A stretch of 47,627 nucleotides of DNA from Kroppenstedtia sanguinis (GTDB lineage: Bacteria; Bacillota; Bacilli; Thermoactinomycetales; DSM-45169): assembly GCF_050433445.1 (NCBI RefSeq), contig NZ_JBNPXF010000028.1:1-47627 (forward strand). Reading direction: 5' to 3'. Shown here piece after piece: positions 1-7,369 of the stretch (within the stretch, counting starts at the first letter, position 1; the number at the start of each line of letters is the position of its first letter). The notes beneath the pieces are model-generated. The model saw only the letters and a program-made list of their open reading frames with translations. It searched no databases and was not told the DNA's origin. The translations under genes were made by a program, and so were the position numbers.

Positions 1-136
1 GGCTTCAGCCCATCGAGATTGTAGTGCCTGTGGCGCATCCTTAACTTCAAATTGTAGTGCCCATGGCGCAAAGGTCGCTTTGGCAGCACACGACTTCCTT
101 CCGCCGCCCATTTTCTGGTTAATCAACAGCCCTGCA
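1..136 (-). mobile_element. Partial type II MITE-like element cut by the window edge
   Basis: This stretch is nearly the reverse complement of 44462-44594 and ends at 136 with the shared terminal sequence (reverse complement begins CAGGGCTGTTGATTAACC). It has no coding potential. It contains two direct 20-bp copies at 18-37 and 51-70 that differ at two positions. The other end lies outside the window, so its length and target duplication cannot be checked here. Confidence 0.8.
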
Positions 137-279
137 TCATAATGTTTCTAGGTTACGCTTTAGAGGGAGAGTGGGCAGTCCTCTCGCTGATTGCTGGGGG
201 ATGGATCAGGAAGACCCCGAATTTGCATGGTTTTCTGAATTACAGCAAACGAAATTTTGCAAACAGAGGAACCGATCAT

Positions 280-308
280 TTGCATATTGGCGATAAATCG
301 TTTATTAT
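280..308 (+). promoter_or_regulatory. Sigma-A-type promoter of the Rrf2 gene
   Basis: A -35 box TTGCAT (280-285) is separated by exactly 17 nt from a -10 box TATTAT (303-308), 52 nt upstream of the proposed start. The -10 overlaps the repeated motif at 304-316, as expected for an autorepressed gene. The promoter is called from sequence only. Confidence 0.6.
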
Positions 309-337
309 GGATATCGCGGGTCCGTAATAGATATCCC
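304..337 (+). promoter_or_regulatory. Candidate Rrf2 operator (copy 1)
   Basis: The 13-mer ATTATGGATATCG at 304-316 recurs exactly at 861-873, upstream of the next gene. Here it overlaps the -10 box. GGATATC (309-315) also forms an inverted repeat with GATATCC (331-337). Binding by the adjacent Rrf2 protein is inferred from position and repetition. Confidence 0.45.
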
Positions 338-359
338 CTTGTGAGAGGAGGAAGTTAAC

Positions 360-842
360 ATACAGTTTTCTAAAAGCACCGATTATGCTCTGCACGCCTT
401 AATTCATTTGGCTCACTCAGAGCATCGCCGCAACATCGGAATCAAGGAGTTATCTGCGTCACTTAGTGTTTCAGAAAGTTACTTATCCAAAATCATGTCC
501 AAGTTGAGGCGGGATGGTATCGTACGTGCAGTGCCGGGAGTGAAGGGCGGTTACGAGCTTGCACGACCAGCCGGGCAGATCACATTTCTTGAGGTGATCC
601 ATGTGATTGAAGGCCGGCAATCGCTGTTTGAATGCTCGACTTTGAAATCGAAGCAGCATCGGTTGTTAGCTGAAGAGAGAGCTACGAAACGAGATCCGGA
701 TTGTCAGGGAAACAGCGAATGTCTGGTAAAAAAGGTGATGGACGGCGCCGAACAACATCTGTATCAATACTTGCGGGAACATACGATTCAGTCAGTGCTG
801 GATGAAGCTTTCAAGGAGAAGGATCCTGTAAACAAGAAATGA
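360..842 (+). CDS. Rrf2 family transcriptional regulator, apparent ATA start
   Basis: The protein is a 160-residue Rrf2-type repressor with an N-terminal winged helix. The conserved Rrf2 opening (QFSKSTDYALHALIHLA) is only kept if translation starts at ATA 360. That codon sits 9 nt behind AGGAGG (345-350), and the frame is closed upstream by a stop at 342-344. The next possible start, TTG 408, would delete the first helix. Cysteines at about residues 92, 115 and 121 could hold an Fe-S cluster or act as thiol sensors, as in IscR/NsrR relatives, though the spacing differs from IscR. It lies 44 nt upstream of a thioredoxin-reductase-like gene and shares a 13-bp upstream motif with it, so that gene is its probable target. 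The ligand is unknown. Confidence 0.85.
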   Translation: MQFSKSTDYALHALIHLAHSEHRRNIGIKELSASLSVSESYLSKIMSKLRRDGIVRAVPGVKGGYELARPAGQITFLEVIHVIEGRQSLFECSTLKSKQHRLLAEERATKRDPDCQGNSECLVKKVMDGAEQHLYQYLREHTIQSVLDEAFKEKDPVNKK

Positions 843-860
843 TACACTTCTTGTAATTCA

Positions 861-873
861 ATTATGGATATCG
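861..873 (+). promoter_or_regulatory. Candidate Rrf2 operator (copy 2)
   Basis: This is an exact second copy of ATTATGGATATCG, lying just upstream of, and overlapping by one base, the ribosome binding site (GGAGGT, 873-878) of the oxidoreductase gene. The same motif covers the -10 box of the rrf2 gene, which suggests both genes respond to one regulator. Confidence 0.4.
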
Positions 874-886
874 GAGGTCTATAAAG

Positions 887-1816
887 GTGGCTGAATACAT
901 GGAAAATCAACTGCTCGAAGTGGCAATTATTGGCGGAGGTCCAGCAGGTTTGAATGCCGCCCTCGTGTTGGGAAGAGCGAGGAAAAAGGTGGCAGTGATT
1001 GATGAAGGCCGTCCCCGTAACGCAGTGACTCGCGAGACCCACGGGTTTCTTACCCGCGACGGGATCAGTCCTGGCGAGTTTCGGAGGATTGCACAGGAAG
1101 AGATCGGCGCCTATCCCTCTGTCTCTTTTGGAGAGGATACGGCCATATCGATTGCGGGCAAGGAGGGCCAATTCCAAATTGATACTGCGCAAGGAAACAC
1201 CTTTGTAAGCAAAAAGTTGCTGTTTGCTGTCGGAATGAAGGATCGACCATTGGATATTCCCGGACTGGCGGAGGTATACGGGAAAAGTGCCTTCGTCTGC
1301 CCGTATTGCGACGGATGGGAATTAAGGGATGAGCCGCTTGTCATCATTAGCAAAGGGGCCGAGCTGATGCATTTCGCTCCATTGATTTCCGGATGGACGA
1401 ACCATTTTACCATCTGCACAAACGGCCCCGACGAGTTGACAGACGCCGAACGCGACGAACTTCGTCGGCATCATGTCCCCGTATTCGAATCGCCGATCCG
1501 GTCCATTGACTCAACCGATGGGATGGTGCGGCAAGTGGTTCTTGAAGACGGGACGACCCTCCCGTGTAGGGGGATCTTTTTTAAACCGGAGCTGGTTACG
1601 GGAACGGACTTGCCGCAAGCCATCGGATGCCAGATCACTGAATCGGGAACGATCGTCGTCGACGATTTCGGGAAAACGAATATTCCGGGTGTTTATAGCG
1701 CCGGGGATTCAGCAACGCGACTACATCAGGCCATAGCTGCGGCCTCGATGGGCGCATTTGCCGCTGCCGCCATAAACAATGAACTGAATATGGAGGCTTG
1801 GAAGAGAAACGGATGA
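887..1816 (+). CDS. Thioredoxin-reductase-like FAD/NAD(P)-dependent disulfide oxidoreductase
   Basis: The 309-residue protein carries an N-terminal FAD-binding Rossmann motif (IIGGGPAGLNAAL, about residues 14-26), a redox-active CPYC pair at about 138-141 followed by DGWE, and a C-terminal FAD motif (GVYSAGDSA). This is the architecture of low-molecular-weight thioredoxin reductases. The CPYCDGWE variant belongs to TrxB-like proteins whose partner is often not classical thioredoxin, so the substrate is uncertain. GTG 887 follows GGAGGT by 8 nt. ATG 899, behind AGGTGG, is equally well spaced and would give a protein four residues shorter. The gene follows the Rrf2 regulator and probably responds to redox or electrophile stress. 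A mobile repeat lies downstream. Confidence 0.88.
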   Translation: MAEYMENQLLEVAIIGGGPAGLNAALVLGRARKKVAVIDEGRPRNAVTRETHGFLTRDGISPGEFRRIAQEEIGAYPSVSFGEDTAISIAGKEGQFQIDTAQGNTFVSKKLLFAVGMKDRPLDIPGLAEVYGKSAFVCPYCDGWELRDEPLVIISKGAELMHFAPLISGWTNHFTICTNGPDELTDAERDELRRHHVPVFESPIRSIDSTDGMVRQVVLEDGTTLPCRGIFFKPELVTGTDLPQAIGCQITESGTIVVDDFGKTNIPGVYSAGDSATRLHQAIAAASMGAFAAAAINNELNMEAWKRNG

Positions 1817-1937
1817 ACATTTTTGAAGGAGTTACAGGTTAATTGGAGGTTCAGTTAATAGGACCTGGTTTGAATCAGTAAACCTTGGAGAGGGATAGGT
1901 TTCACATGGAATGACTTTGGCTTGCAATAACGGAATG

Positions 1938-2139
1938 CAGGCGTGTTGATTAGCTATTTTTAGGCAGGAAATAAGGTGGGGATGGTGGGACGGCTAGGAT
2001 CTCTTGCAAAGAGCGCAAAGGCCTTTCACCGTCCCACCATCCCCACCCCCTCAAACGATATTTTTTGATGGGGGCAGTAGGAAGAGCGAAAGGGTCGTTT
2101 CGTTCCCATCATCCACTTTATGGTTCATCAACAGCCCTG
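1938..2139 (+). mobile_element. Type I MITE-like element, copy A, with 9-bp target duplication
   Basis: This 202-bp non-coding element begins CAGGCGTGTTGATTAGC and ends with the inverted counterpart (GGTTCATCAACAGCCCTG). Perfect 9-bp direct repeats AACGGAATG flank it at 1929-1937 and 2140-2148, as expected for a target-site duplication. Inside, a 19-bp perfect inverted repeat (1975-1993 with 2029-2047) forms a long hairpin. The hairpin loop is reversed relative to copies B and C. No transposase is encoded. Between 2149 and 2243 I see no further gene. Confidence 0.9.
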
Positions 2140-2243
2140 AACGGAATGGAATGTGAAACTGGCCCGACCCCAATATGGACTTATCAGACATGCCTTAATC
2201 GACACCTGAGTTATAGCGACGCCTCTGTCATAAAAAGCTTTCC

Positions 2244-2276
2244 GATGGAAATCCTAGATGGGAAAGGATTTCCATC
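2244..2276 (+). promoter_or_regulatory. Perfect 11-bp inverted repeat upstream of the M1 peptidase
   Basis: GATGGAAATCC (2244-2254) pairs perfectly with GGATTTCCATC (2266-2276) across an 11-nt loop. It ends 20 nt before the proposed start codon and has no T-run, so it is more likely an operator or mRNA hairpin than a terminator. The factor is unknown. Confidence 0.45.
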
Positions 2277-2296
2277 AGAAACGGGGAGTGGGACGG

Positions 2297-3736
2297 ATGA
2301 AGCGTCGCTTTTTGACCTATTTGACCCTGATATCATTACTGGGGTCGCTGTGGACAGGGGTGGCCCCAGCCCAAGGGCAGCCCGCCGGTGAACAGACGGA
2401 GAGGCCCCAATATTCCATTTGGGCCAAATACGATGATCAGACCGCCAAGGTGACAGGAGATCTGTCGGTGAAGGTGCCGGTGACTGGCGAACCGATGAAC
2501 CGTCTTTATTTTCACCTCTATCCCAACGCTTTCACCAATTGGAAATGGGGAAAGGAATCCAAGCCGAAGCAACCGGGGTATTTGAAGGTGAAAAATGTCA
2601 AAGCAGAAGGTAAGAAAGTCTCTCAACAGGTGAAGGAAACCTTATTGGAGGTACGTCTTCCCAAGCCGGTGCAACCGGGACAGTCCGTGCAGGTGAACAT
2701 GGATTATGAATTGAAATTGCCCAAAGGAGGAACCCGGCTGAATCAATTTAAGAACACCGCTTTTCTGGCCCAATGGTATCCCATGTTGGCGGTGAAGGAC
2801 CAAGAGGGATGGCACACTGATCCATATACGACCACGGGGGACCCCTTCTTCTCCCGCATATCCGATTTTGAAGTGACCTTTGAAGTGCCGGAGGGGTATC
2901 GTCTGATCACCACTGCCAGGGATTCCCGGGAACCCGTGATGAAACCGGTGACTTTGAAACAGGAACGGGTTCGCGACTTTGCGGCGGTCATTTCCAAGGA
3001 TTATGAACCTGTGGAGGGAAAAGCCGGCGACACCCAAGTCAATCTGTGGTATCTCAAAGGGATGGAGGAGGTGGCTCAGGAGCTTCACGATGCTGCCATT
3101 TCCGGGATGGAGTTTTTCAGCCAACGCTTTGGTCCCTATCCTTATGATGAAGTGGACGTGGTTTTGGGGGAGACCGGTTATGGGATCGCTGGTATGGAGT
3201 ACCCTGGGCTGGTGACCTCTGTGGATAAAATCCCCACCCGCCAGGGAGAACGGCCTGCGGTCAACGTGGTTGCCCATGAATTGGCCCATCAGTGGTGGTA
3301 CGCCGTGGTCGGTAATAACCAGGTGAAGGAGCCTTGGCTGGACGAAGGCTTGACCACCTTTTCCGAGTTTCTGTTTATGAAGGAGAAGATGGGAGAAGAT
3401 GAGGGGAGGTTACTGGTCAAAGCGGCGGAAAGAACAGAACAGATTCATAAGGAGAAAGGGGTTACCTCCGTTGAGTCCCTTTACAAGTATTCCGATCCTA
3501 TCTACGGCTTGATGGTGTATACCCGGCCCGCTGCGATGATGTGGGCATTGATGGACGAGCTGGGGAAAAATCAGGTGATGAAGATCATGAGTACCTACTA
3601 CAACCGCTACCAATTCCAGACAGCCACCACAGCGGATTTCATCCGCGTGGCCAAGGAGGTAGCGGGCAAGGATCTGCAGCCTTTCTTCGACCGGTGGCTC
3701 TTTTTTAAACCGGGCAAGCAGAAAGGAGTATCATAA
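2297..3736 (+). CDS. Exported M1-family (gluzincin) zinc metallopeptidase
   Basis: The 479-residue protein begins with a signal peptide (MKRRFLTYLTLISLLGSL, cleavage probably after APAQG). It has the M1 catalytic set: GIAGMEYPG, which corresponds to the GAMEN exopeptidase motif, then HELAH at 327-331 and the third zinc ligand Glu350 in WLDEGLTTF, with the classical 18-residue spacing. M1 enzymes cleave N-terminal residues from peptides. The exopeptidase motif is degenerate, so the specificity is unclear. ATG 2297 is preferred over the in-frame ATG 2258 because it has GGGAG 8 nt upstream and gives a clean signal peptide, whereas 2258 lies in the loop of the hairpin. The gene is monocistronic and ends at a strong terminator. 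Confidence 0.88.
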   Translation: MKRRFLTYLTLISLLGSLWTGVAPAQGQPAGEQTERPQYSIWAKYDDQTAKVTGDLSVKVPVTGEPMNRLYFHLYPNAFTNWKWGKESKPKQPGYLKVKNVKAEGKKVSQQVKETLLEVRLPKPVQPGQSVQVNMDYELKLPKGGTRLNQFKNTAFLAQWYPMLAVKDQEGWHTDPYTTTGDPFFSRISDFEVTFEVPEGYRLITTARDSREPVMKPVTLKQERVRDFAAVISKDYEPVEGKAGDTQVNLWYLKGMEEVAQELHDAAISGMEFFSQRFGPYPYDEVDVVLGETGYGIAGMEYPGLVTSVDKIPTRQGERPAVNVVAHELAHQWWYAVVGNNQVKEPWLDEGLTTFSEFLFMKEKMGEDEGRLLVKAAERTEQIHKEKGVTSVESLYKYSDPIYGLMVYTRPAAMMWALMDELGKNQVMKIMSTYYNRYQFQTATTADFIRVAKEVAGKDLQPFFDRWLFFKPGKQKGVS

Positions 3737-3738
3737 AG

Positions 3739-3766
3739 AGAGGACCGGCATCTGTGCCGGTCCTCT
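3739..3766. terminator. Bidirectional terminator between M1 peptidase and GerP-like gene
   Basis: A 12-bp perfect inverted repeat (AGAGGACCGGCA / TGCCGGTCCTCT) with a 4-nt loop lies between two convergent genes. Confidence 0.8.
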
Positions 3767-3771
3767 ATCAT

Positions 3772-3978
3772 TTACCGGGTCTGATCGATCGCATCCTGAT
3801 CGATAAACTGATTGGCACCGCCCTGGATATTGGCGCTGAAATCTCCGACAGGAATAGATCCACCTAAATTCTTGATATTAAAATCTCTTCCGACGTTGAC
3901 ACTATCTCCGATATTGACGTTTCCGGTCTGAGACACATTGAAGAGCTTGGCATTAAAGATCTGATTGGCAACAGCCAT
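3772..3978 (-). CDS. GerPA/GerPF-family spore germination protein
   Basis: This 68-residue protein has the GerPA/PF signature: a hydrophilic protein with NVSQTGNVNIGDSVNV followed by the glycine-rich stretch GGSIPVGDFSANIQG. In bacilli these small proteins belong to the gerPABCDEF set and help germinants pass the spore coat. This copy stands alone, with no other gerP gene beside it. The start is backed by AAAGGAGGAG upstream of ATG 3978. It converges on the M1 peptidase and is divergent from the EEP-family gene. Late-sporulation, mother-cell expression is expected from the family, but I did not identify a promoter. Confidence 0.8.
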   Translation of the reverse strand: MAVANQIFNAKLFNVSQTGNVNIGDSVNVGRDFNIKNLGGSIPVGDFSANIQGGANQFIDQDAIDQTR

Positions 3979-4093
3979 CCGGGCTCCTCCTTTTTCAACA
4001 TCCTATGGCAGCGGCAGGGGGCGGGTTCCGGTATCGGAAAAATGAACTTGTGGCAGTGCATAAGATGAAAGGAATACATCGTGGAAGGTGGAA

Positions 4094-4855
4094 ATGAGGG
4101 TGAAGTTGATGAGTTACAACATCCGTCACGGATTGGGCTGTGATGGGTGTCTCGATCTGGAACGGATCGCCCGGGTCATTGAAAGGAATGCCCCGGATCT
4201 GGTGGGACTGAATGAAGTGGATGTTCGCTTTCACCACCGAAGTGCTTTTACAGATCAGTTGGGTTGGTTAGCGGAACGACTGGGAATGAAATCCTTGTTT
4301 GGACCAGCAATCCTTCACAGCGAAGTGGCGGGGAAGACAGCGGGTTATGGGAATGGACTCTTGTTCAAGGGGAAGGTGCACTGCGTACGCAACCAGAGGG
4401 TGCAGTGCAGGGGGGAGGAACCCCGTGCCTTGCTGGTGGCGGAATGGATCCCGCCGGAGGAGCGAGTTTCCATCCGAGTAGTGGTAACCCATATGGGACT
4501 CAGTCCCTGGATGCGTAGACAGCAGGTGGATCGATTGTTAGAGGAATGCCGGGATTCGACCCAACCGGTGTTGGCCTTGGGAGACTGGAATGTGACCCCC
4601 GGTCGGCCGGCAGTCACCCGTCTCGCCCCCTTTCTTGTGGATACCTTGGGGGAGTGCGGGACACCCGCTTCTACCTATCCTTGTTCTTCCCCCCGCAAAC
4701 GGATTGACTATATTTTTTGCTCCCCTCATTTTCACCCAGGGCCGGCGTCTGTGGTGGCCACCCCGGGATGTCCTTCCGATCATTTGCCGGTGCTCTCTGA
4801 ACTGAACTGGAAGAGTGAAAAAGAAGCTGAATTTGCCTCCCCGGATTCGTTATAA
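4094..4855 (+). CDS. Endonuclease/exonuclease/phosphatase (EEP) family hydrolase
   Basis: The 253-residue protein shows the EEP/DNase I-fold signature: MSYNIRHG at the N-terminus, NEVD (metal-binding Glu), THMG, GDWNV (catalytic Asp/Asn) and the terminal SDHLPV. Such enzymes cleave phosphodiesters in nucleic acids, phospholipids or inositol phosphates using Mg2+. The sequence does not decide which. No signal peptide is seen, so a cytoplasmic location is likely. Starts at GTG 4088, ATG 4094 or ATG 4109 are possible. 4094 matches the usual family N-terminus, while 4109 has the better spaced GAGGGTGA. It lies 28 nt upstream of trmK on the same strand. Confidence 0.85.
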   Translation: MRVKLMSYNIRHGLGCDGCLDLERIARVIERNAPDLVGLNEVDVRFHHRSAFTDQLGWLAERLGMKSLFGPAILHSEVAGKTAGYGNGLLFKGKVHCVRNQRVQCRGEEPRALLVAEWIPPEERVSIRVVVTHMGLSPWMRRQQVDRLLEECRDSTQPVLALGDWNVTPGRPAVTRLAPFLVDTLGECGTPASTYPCSSPRKRIDYIFCSPHFHPGPASVVATPGCPSDHLPVLSELNWKSEKEAEFASPDSL

Positions 4856-4883
4856 TGAGAGGATGAAACGAGGGGGTGAAAGA

Positions 4884-5636
4884 GTGGGAAGGGAGGATAA
4901 CGGATGGCACCCCATTTCCGAACGACTGGCAGCGGTGGCCGCCCAGGTTCCCCCGGAGCGAGTGGTGGCGGATATCGGGTCGGATCACGGATGGCTACTG
5001 ATCTTCCTCGCTCGGCAGGGAAAAATGAAACGGGGAATTGCCGGAGAAGTCAATCAGGGTCCTTTTGAAAATGCAAGCCAACGAATCCAAAGCCAAGGAT
5101 TGACAGATCAAATCGAGGTGCGCCTCGGGGACGGACTGAGTATTCTGCGGCGGAACGAGGCAGATGTGGTGGTATTGGCGGGAATGGGGGGCGTCTTGAT
5201 TCGCTCTATTCTATCCCAAGGGCTAGAGCGGCTTCATGGAGTGGAGCGGTTGGTGTTGCAACCCAACAACAACGGGGAGCAGGTGCGTGCCTGGTTACTA
5301 GAGCAGGGTTGGGAAATCGACGGGGAGGATCTGGTGAAAGAAGGAGGAATCCTCTATGAGATCCTCACCGCCCGGAAAGGGGGCGACCCCGGCGCTCCAT
5401 ACAAGGGACTCTCTCTGACGTGTGAACAAGCTCTGCGGTTGGGGCCCTTGCTTTGGAGGGAGCGTCACCCTTTGTTGGAGAAGAAGGTAGAAGAAGAACT
5501 GCTGGGCTTGAACCGGATTTTGTCCGGCCTGCAGTCGGCACGTTCACCTGAAGCCGTCCAGCGGCGAGGAGAGATTCATGCCTGGCGACGTCAATGGGAG
5601 GAGGTACAATCATGGCTGTCAGAGGAAAAGATCTAA
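4884..5636 (+). CDS. trmK: tRNA (adenine22-N1)-methyltransferase TrmK
   Basis: This 250-residue class I methyltransferase carries the SAM-binding motif VVADIGSDHGWL and the family motif VVLAGMGGVLIRSIL followed by LVLQPNNN, matching TrmK (YqfN), which methylates N1 of A22 in tRNAs. GTG 4884, 5 nt after AGGGGGTG, is chosen. The upstream in-frame ATG 4863 lacks a properly spaced ribosome binding site. A TATAAT at 4851-4856 suggests a local promoter inside the preceding gene. The 3' end overlaps the Nif3-like gene by 25 nt. This pairing is the same as yqfN-yqfO in Bacillus and implies translational coupling. Confidence 0.9.
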   Translation: MGREDNGWHPISERLAAVAAQVPPERVVADIGSDHGWLLIFLARQGKMKRGIAGEVNQGPFENASQRIQSQGLTDQIEVRLGDGLSILRRNEADVVVLAGMGGVLIRSILSQGLERLHGVERLVLQPNNNGEQVRAWLLEQGWEIDGEDLVKEGGILYEILTARKGGDPGAPYKGLSLTCEQALRLGPLLWRERHPLLEKKVEEELLGLNRILSGLQSARSPEAVQRRGEIHAWRRQWEEVQSWLSEEKI

Positions 5637-6721
5637 TCCGTGTAATGGAAGAGTGGGCGCCTGTGTCCTTGGCAGTGGAAAATGATCGGATCGGACTGCA
5701 GGTGGGGGATCCGGAAGCGCAGGTGGATGGAGTTCTGTTGGCCTTGGATGTGACGGAAAAAGTGGTGGATGAGGCGATCCGGATCGGAGCTAACTGGATT
5801 GTTGCCCACCATGCGGTGATCTTCCGTCCGCTCAAGGATTTGCGGACGGATACGCCAGCAGGTCGTCTCTATGCCAAACTCCTCAAGCATGATCTGCATG
5901 TCTTTATCGCACATACCAATCTGGATTCCGCCCGGGGCGGGGTGAACGATGTCTTGTGTGAAAAGTTGGGCTTGGAACAGACCCAGGTGATGATTCCCAC
6001 CCGGACTCAGCCATTGCAAAAACTGGTGGTCTTCATACCGGAAACTCACTATGATCCGGTGTTGCGGGCTGTGTGTGAGGCCGGTGCCGGCTGGATCGGA
6101 AATTACAGCCACTGCACCTTCAATCTGCGGGGAACGGGTACCTTCCTGCCGGAGGCGGGAACCAATCCTTATATTGGAACCCAGGGGGAGTTGGAACAGG
6201 TGCGGGAGGTGCGATTGGAGACAGTGATCACTCCAGAGATCCAGGGCCGGGTTTTGGCTGCCATGATGGAGGCACACCCTTATGAAGAGCCAGCCTATGA
6301 TCTTTATCCCCTGAATCTGCCAGGAGAGGTGGACGGATTGGGACGGGTGGGGAACTTACCCCAAAAGCTGAAATTACAGGAATTAGCGCAGACATTGAAA
6401 GAAGCTTACCGAATCCCCGGATTGCGCATGGTAGGGGACGGAGAGCGGGAAGTGTCCAGGGTGGCGGTGCTGGGTGGCTCCGGAGGACGTTATTATCCGG
6501 AGGTAAAAGCGTTGGGGGCGGATGTATATATCACCGGTGATCTGGATCATCATACCGCATTGGATGCACTGGCCGATGGCCTGACCCTGTTAGATCCGGG
6601 CCATCATGTAGAGCACCTCGTCTTGGAACAGATCATGCATAAATTGAAGGAAGCCCCGCATCTACAGGAGGTGCCGGTGCAGGTGACCCAGGTGGATACC
6701 AATCCTTTCAATTATATATAA
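5612..6721 (+). CDS. Nif3-like dinuclear metal-centre hexameric protein (YqfO family)
   Basis: The 369-residue protein has the Nif3/DUF34 fold split by an inserted PII-like domain (roughly residues 130-230), the Gram-positive YqfO arrangement. Metal-ligand motifs are visible: VAHHAVIF near residues 63-70, AHTNLDSA near 104-111, and the C-terminal DPGHHVEHLVLE. ATG 5612 is selected because it follows GGAGGAGGT, which lies inside the end of trmK. The biochemical role of the family is unsettled; links to GTP cyclohydrolase-type chemistry and metal homeostasis have been proposed. It is co-transcribed with trmK and followed by the RNase P RNA gene. Confidence 0.9.
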   Translation: MAVRGKDLIRVMEEWAPVSLAVENDRIGLQVGDPEAQVDGVLLALDVTEKVVDEAIRIGANWIVAHHAVIFRPLKDLRTDTPAGRLYAKLLKHDLHVFIAHTNLDSARGGVNDVLCEKLGLEQTQVMIPTRTQPLQKLVVFIPETHYDPVLRAVCEAGAGWIGNYSHCTFNLRGTGTFLPEAGTNPYIGTQGELEQVREVRLETVITPEIQGRVLAAMMEAHPYEEPAYDLYPLNLPGEVDGLGRVGNLPQKLKLQELAQTLKEAYRIPGLRMVGDGEREVSRVAVLGGSGGRYYPEVKALGADVYITGDLDHHTALDALADGLTLLDPGHHVEHLVLEQIMHKLKEAPHLQEVPVQVTQVDTNPFNYI

Positions 6722-6748
6722 ACCAATATATAAACCAATAATTGGCTG

Positions 6749-6777
6749 TTGTTTTGTTCCCCGCAGTTTGATACAAT
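6749..6777 (+). promoter_or_regulatory. Promoter of rnpB
   Basis: TTGTTT (6749-6754), 17 nt and TACAAT (6772-6777) form a sigma-A-type promoter. The expected start is roughly 10 nt before the folded RNase P RNA. Confidence 0.6.
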
Positions 6778-6794
6778 TAACTTCGTCGCTCGTT

Positions 6795-7218
6795 GAAGGA
6801 GAGTAAACTGGGCAATCGCCGGTGGAGTACCGCAAGGTCCCACGGGAGGAAAGTCCGAGCTCCGCAGGGCAGGGTGCCGGCTAACGGCCGGTGGGGGCAA
6901 CCCTAAGGATAGTGCCACAGAAATGAAGACCGCCGATGGGAACTACGGTTCCACAGGTAAGGATGCAACGGTGCGGTAAGAGCGCACCAGCAACATGGAG
7001 ACATGTTGGCTAGGTAAACCCCACTCGGAGCAAGACCTAATAGGGGATCTGCGCCGCAAAGCGCAGCTGTTGCCCGCAGTGATCCCGGGTAGGTCGCTGG
7101 AGCGGTGTAGCAATGCATCGCCTAGACAGATGATTGCCACTCCACCGATGGGAGGCGTTTCGACAAACGCCGTCTAACCACTTGGAGAACAGAACTCGGC
7201 TTACGGTTTGCTTTCCTC
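6795..7218 (+). ncRNA. rnpB: RNase P RNA, class A architecture
   Basis: The catalytic RNA of RNase P, which matures tRNA 5' ends. Universally conserved parts are visible: GAGGAAAGTCCGAGCTCC (P3/P4 side), GTGCCACAGAAA, GGTAAACCCC and the 3' P4 strand around ACAGATGATTGCC. The 5' GAGTAAACTG pairs with the 3' CGGTTTGCTTTC as P1. The middle part (ACCGCCGATGG, GGTGCGGTAAGAGCGCACC, CAAGACCTAATAGGGG, CGGGTAGGTCGCT) follows the Escherichia coli-like class A, not the Bacillus subtilis class B layout. A promoter and an intrinsic terminator frame it. Open reading frames here are artefacts. Confidence 0.95.
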
Positions 7219-7232
7219 TACATAAACCATCG

Positions 7233-7262
7233 AAAAACAGCGCTCAAAAGCGCTGTTTTTAT
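7233..7262 (+). terminator. rnpB intrinsic terminator
   Basis: AAAAACAGCGCT / AGCGCTGTTTTT is a perfect 12-bp stem with a 4-nt loop that ends in a T-rich run, 15 nt after the RNA. Confidence 0.9.
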
Positions 7263-7369
7263 TTTTTAATAAAAAGGTGATCTGATTGTGATCTCCCTGA
7301 TAATGGTTTGTCATAGTTTTTGGGTATGATTGGATTAACTAATTAAGGACAAAAAGGAGGGGCCACATC

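Noticed and set aside
142..327. 61-codon open frame upstream of the Rrf2 gene
   Set aside because: It has no ribosome binding site, covers the rrf2 promoter and operator, and its translation shows no protein-like pattern.
2160..2195. Possible degenerate second MITE end (ATATGGACTTATCAGACATGCCT)-like segment after copy A
   Set aside because: The similarity to the element terminus is weak, and copy A is already closed by a perfect target duplication at 2140-2148.
6903..7177. Several open frames on both strands within the RNase P RNA
   Set aside because: The region is explained by conserved RNase P RNA structure; the frames are by-products.
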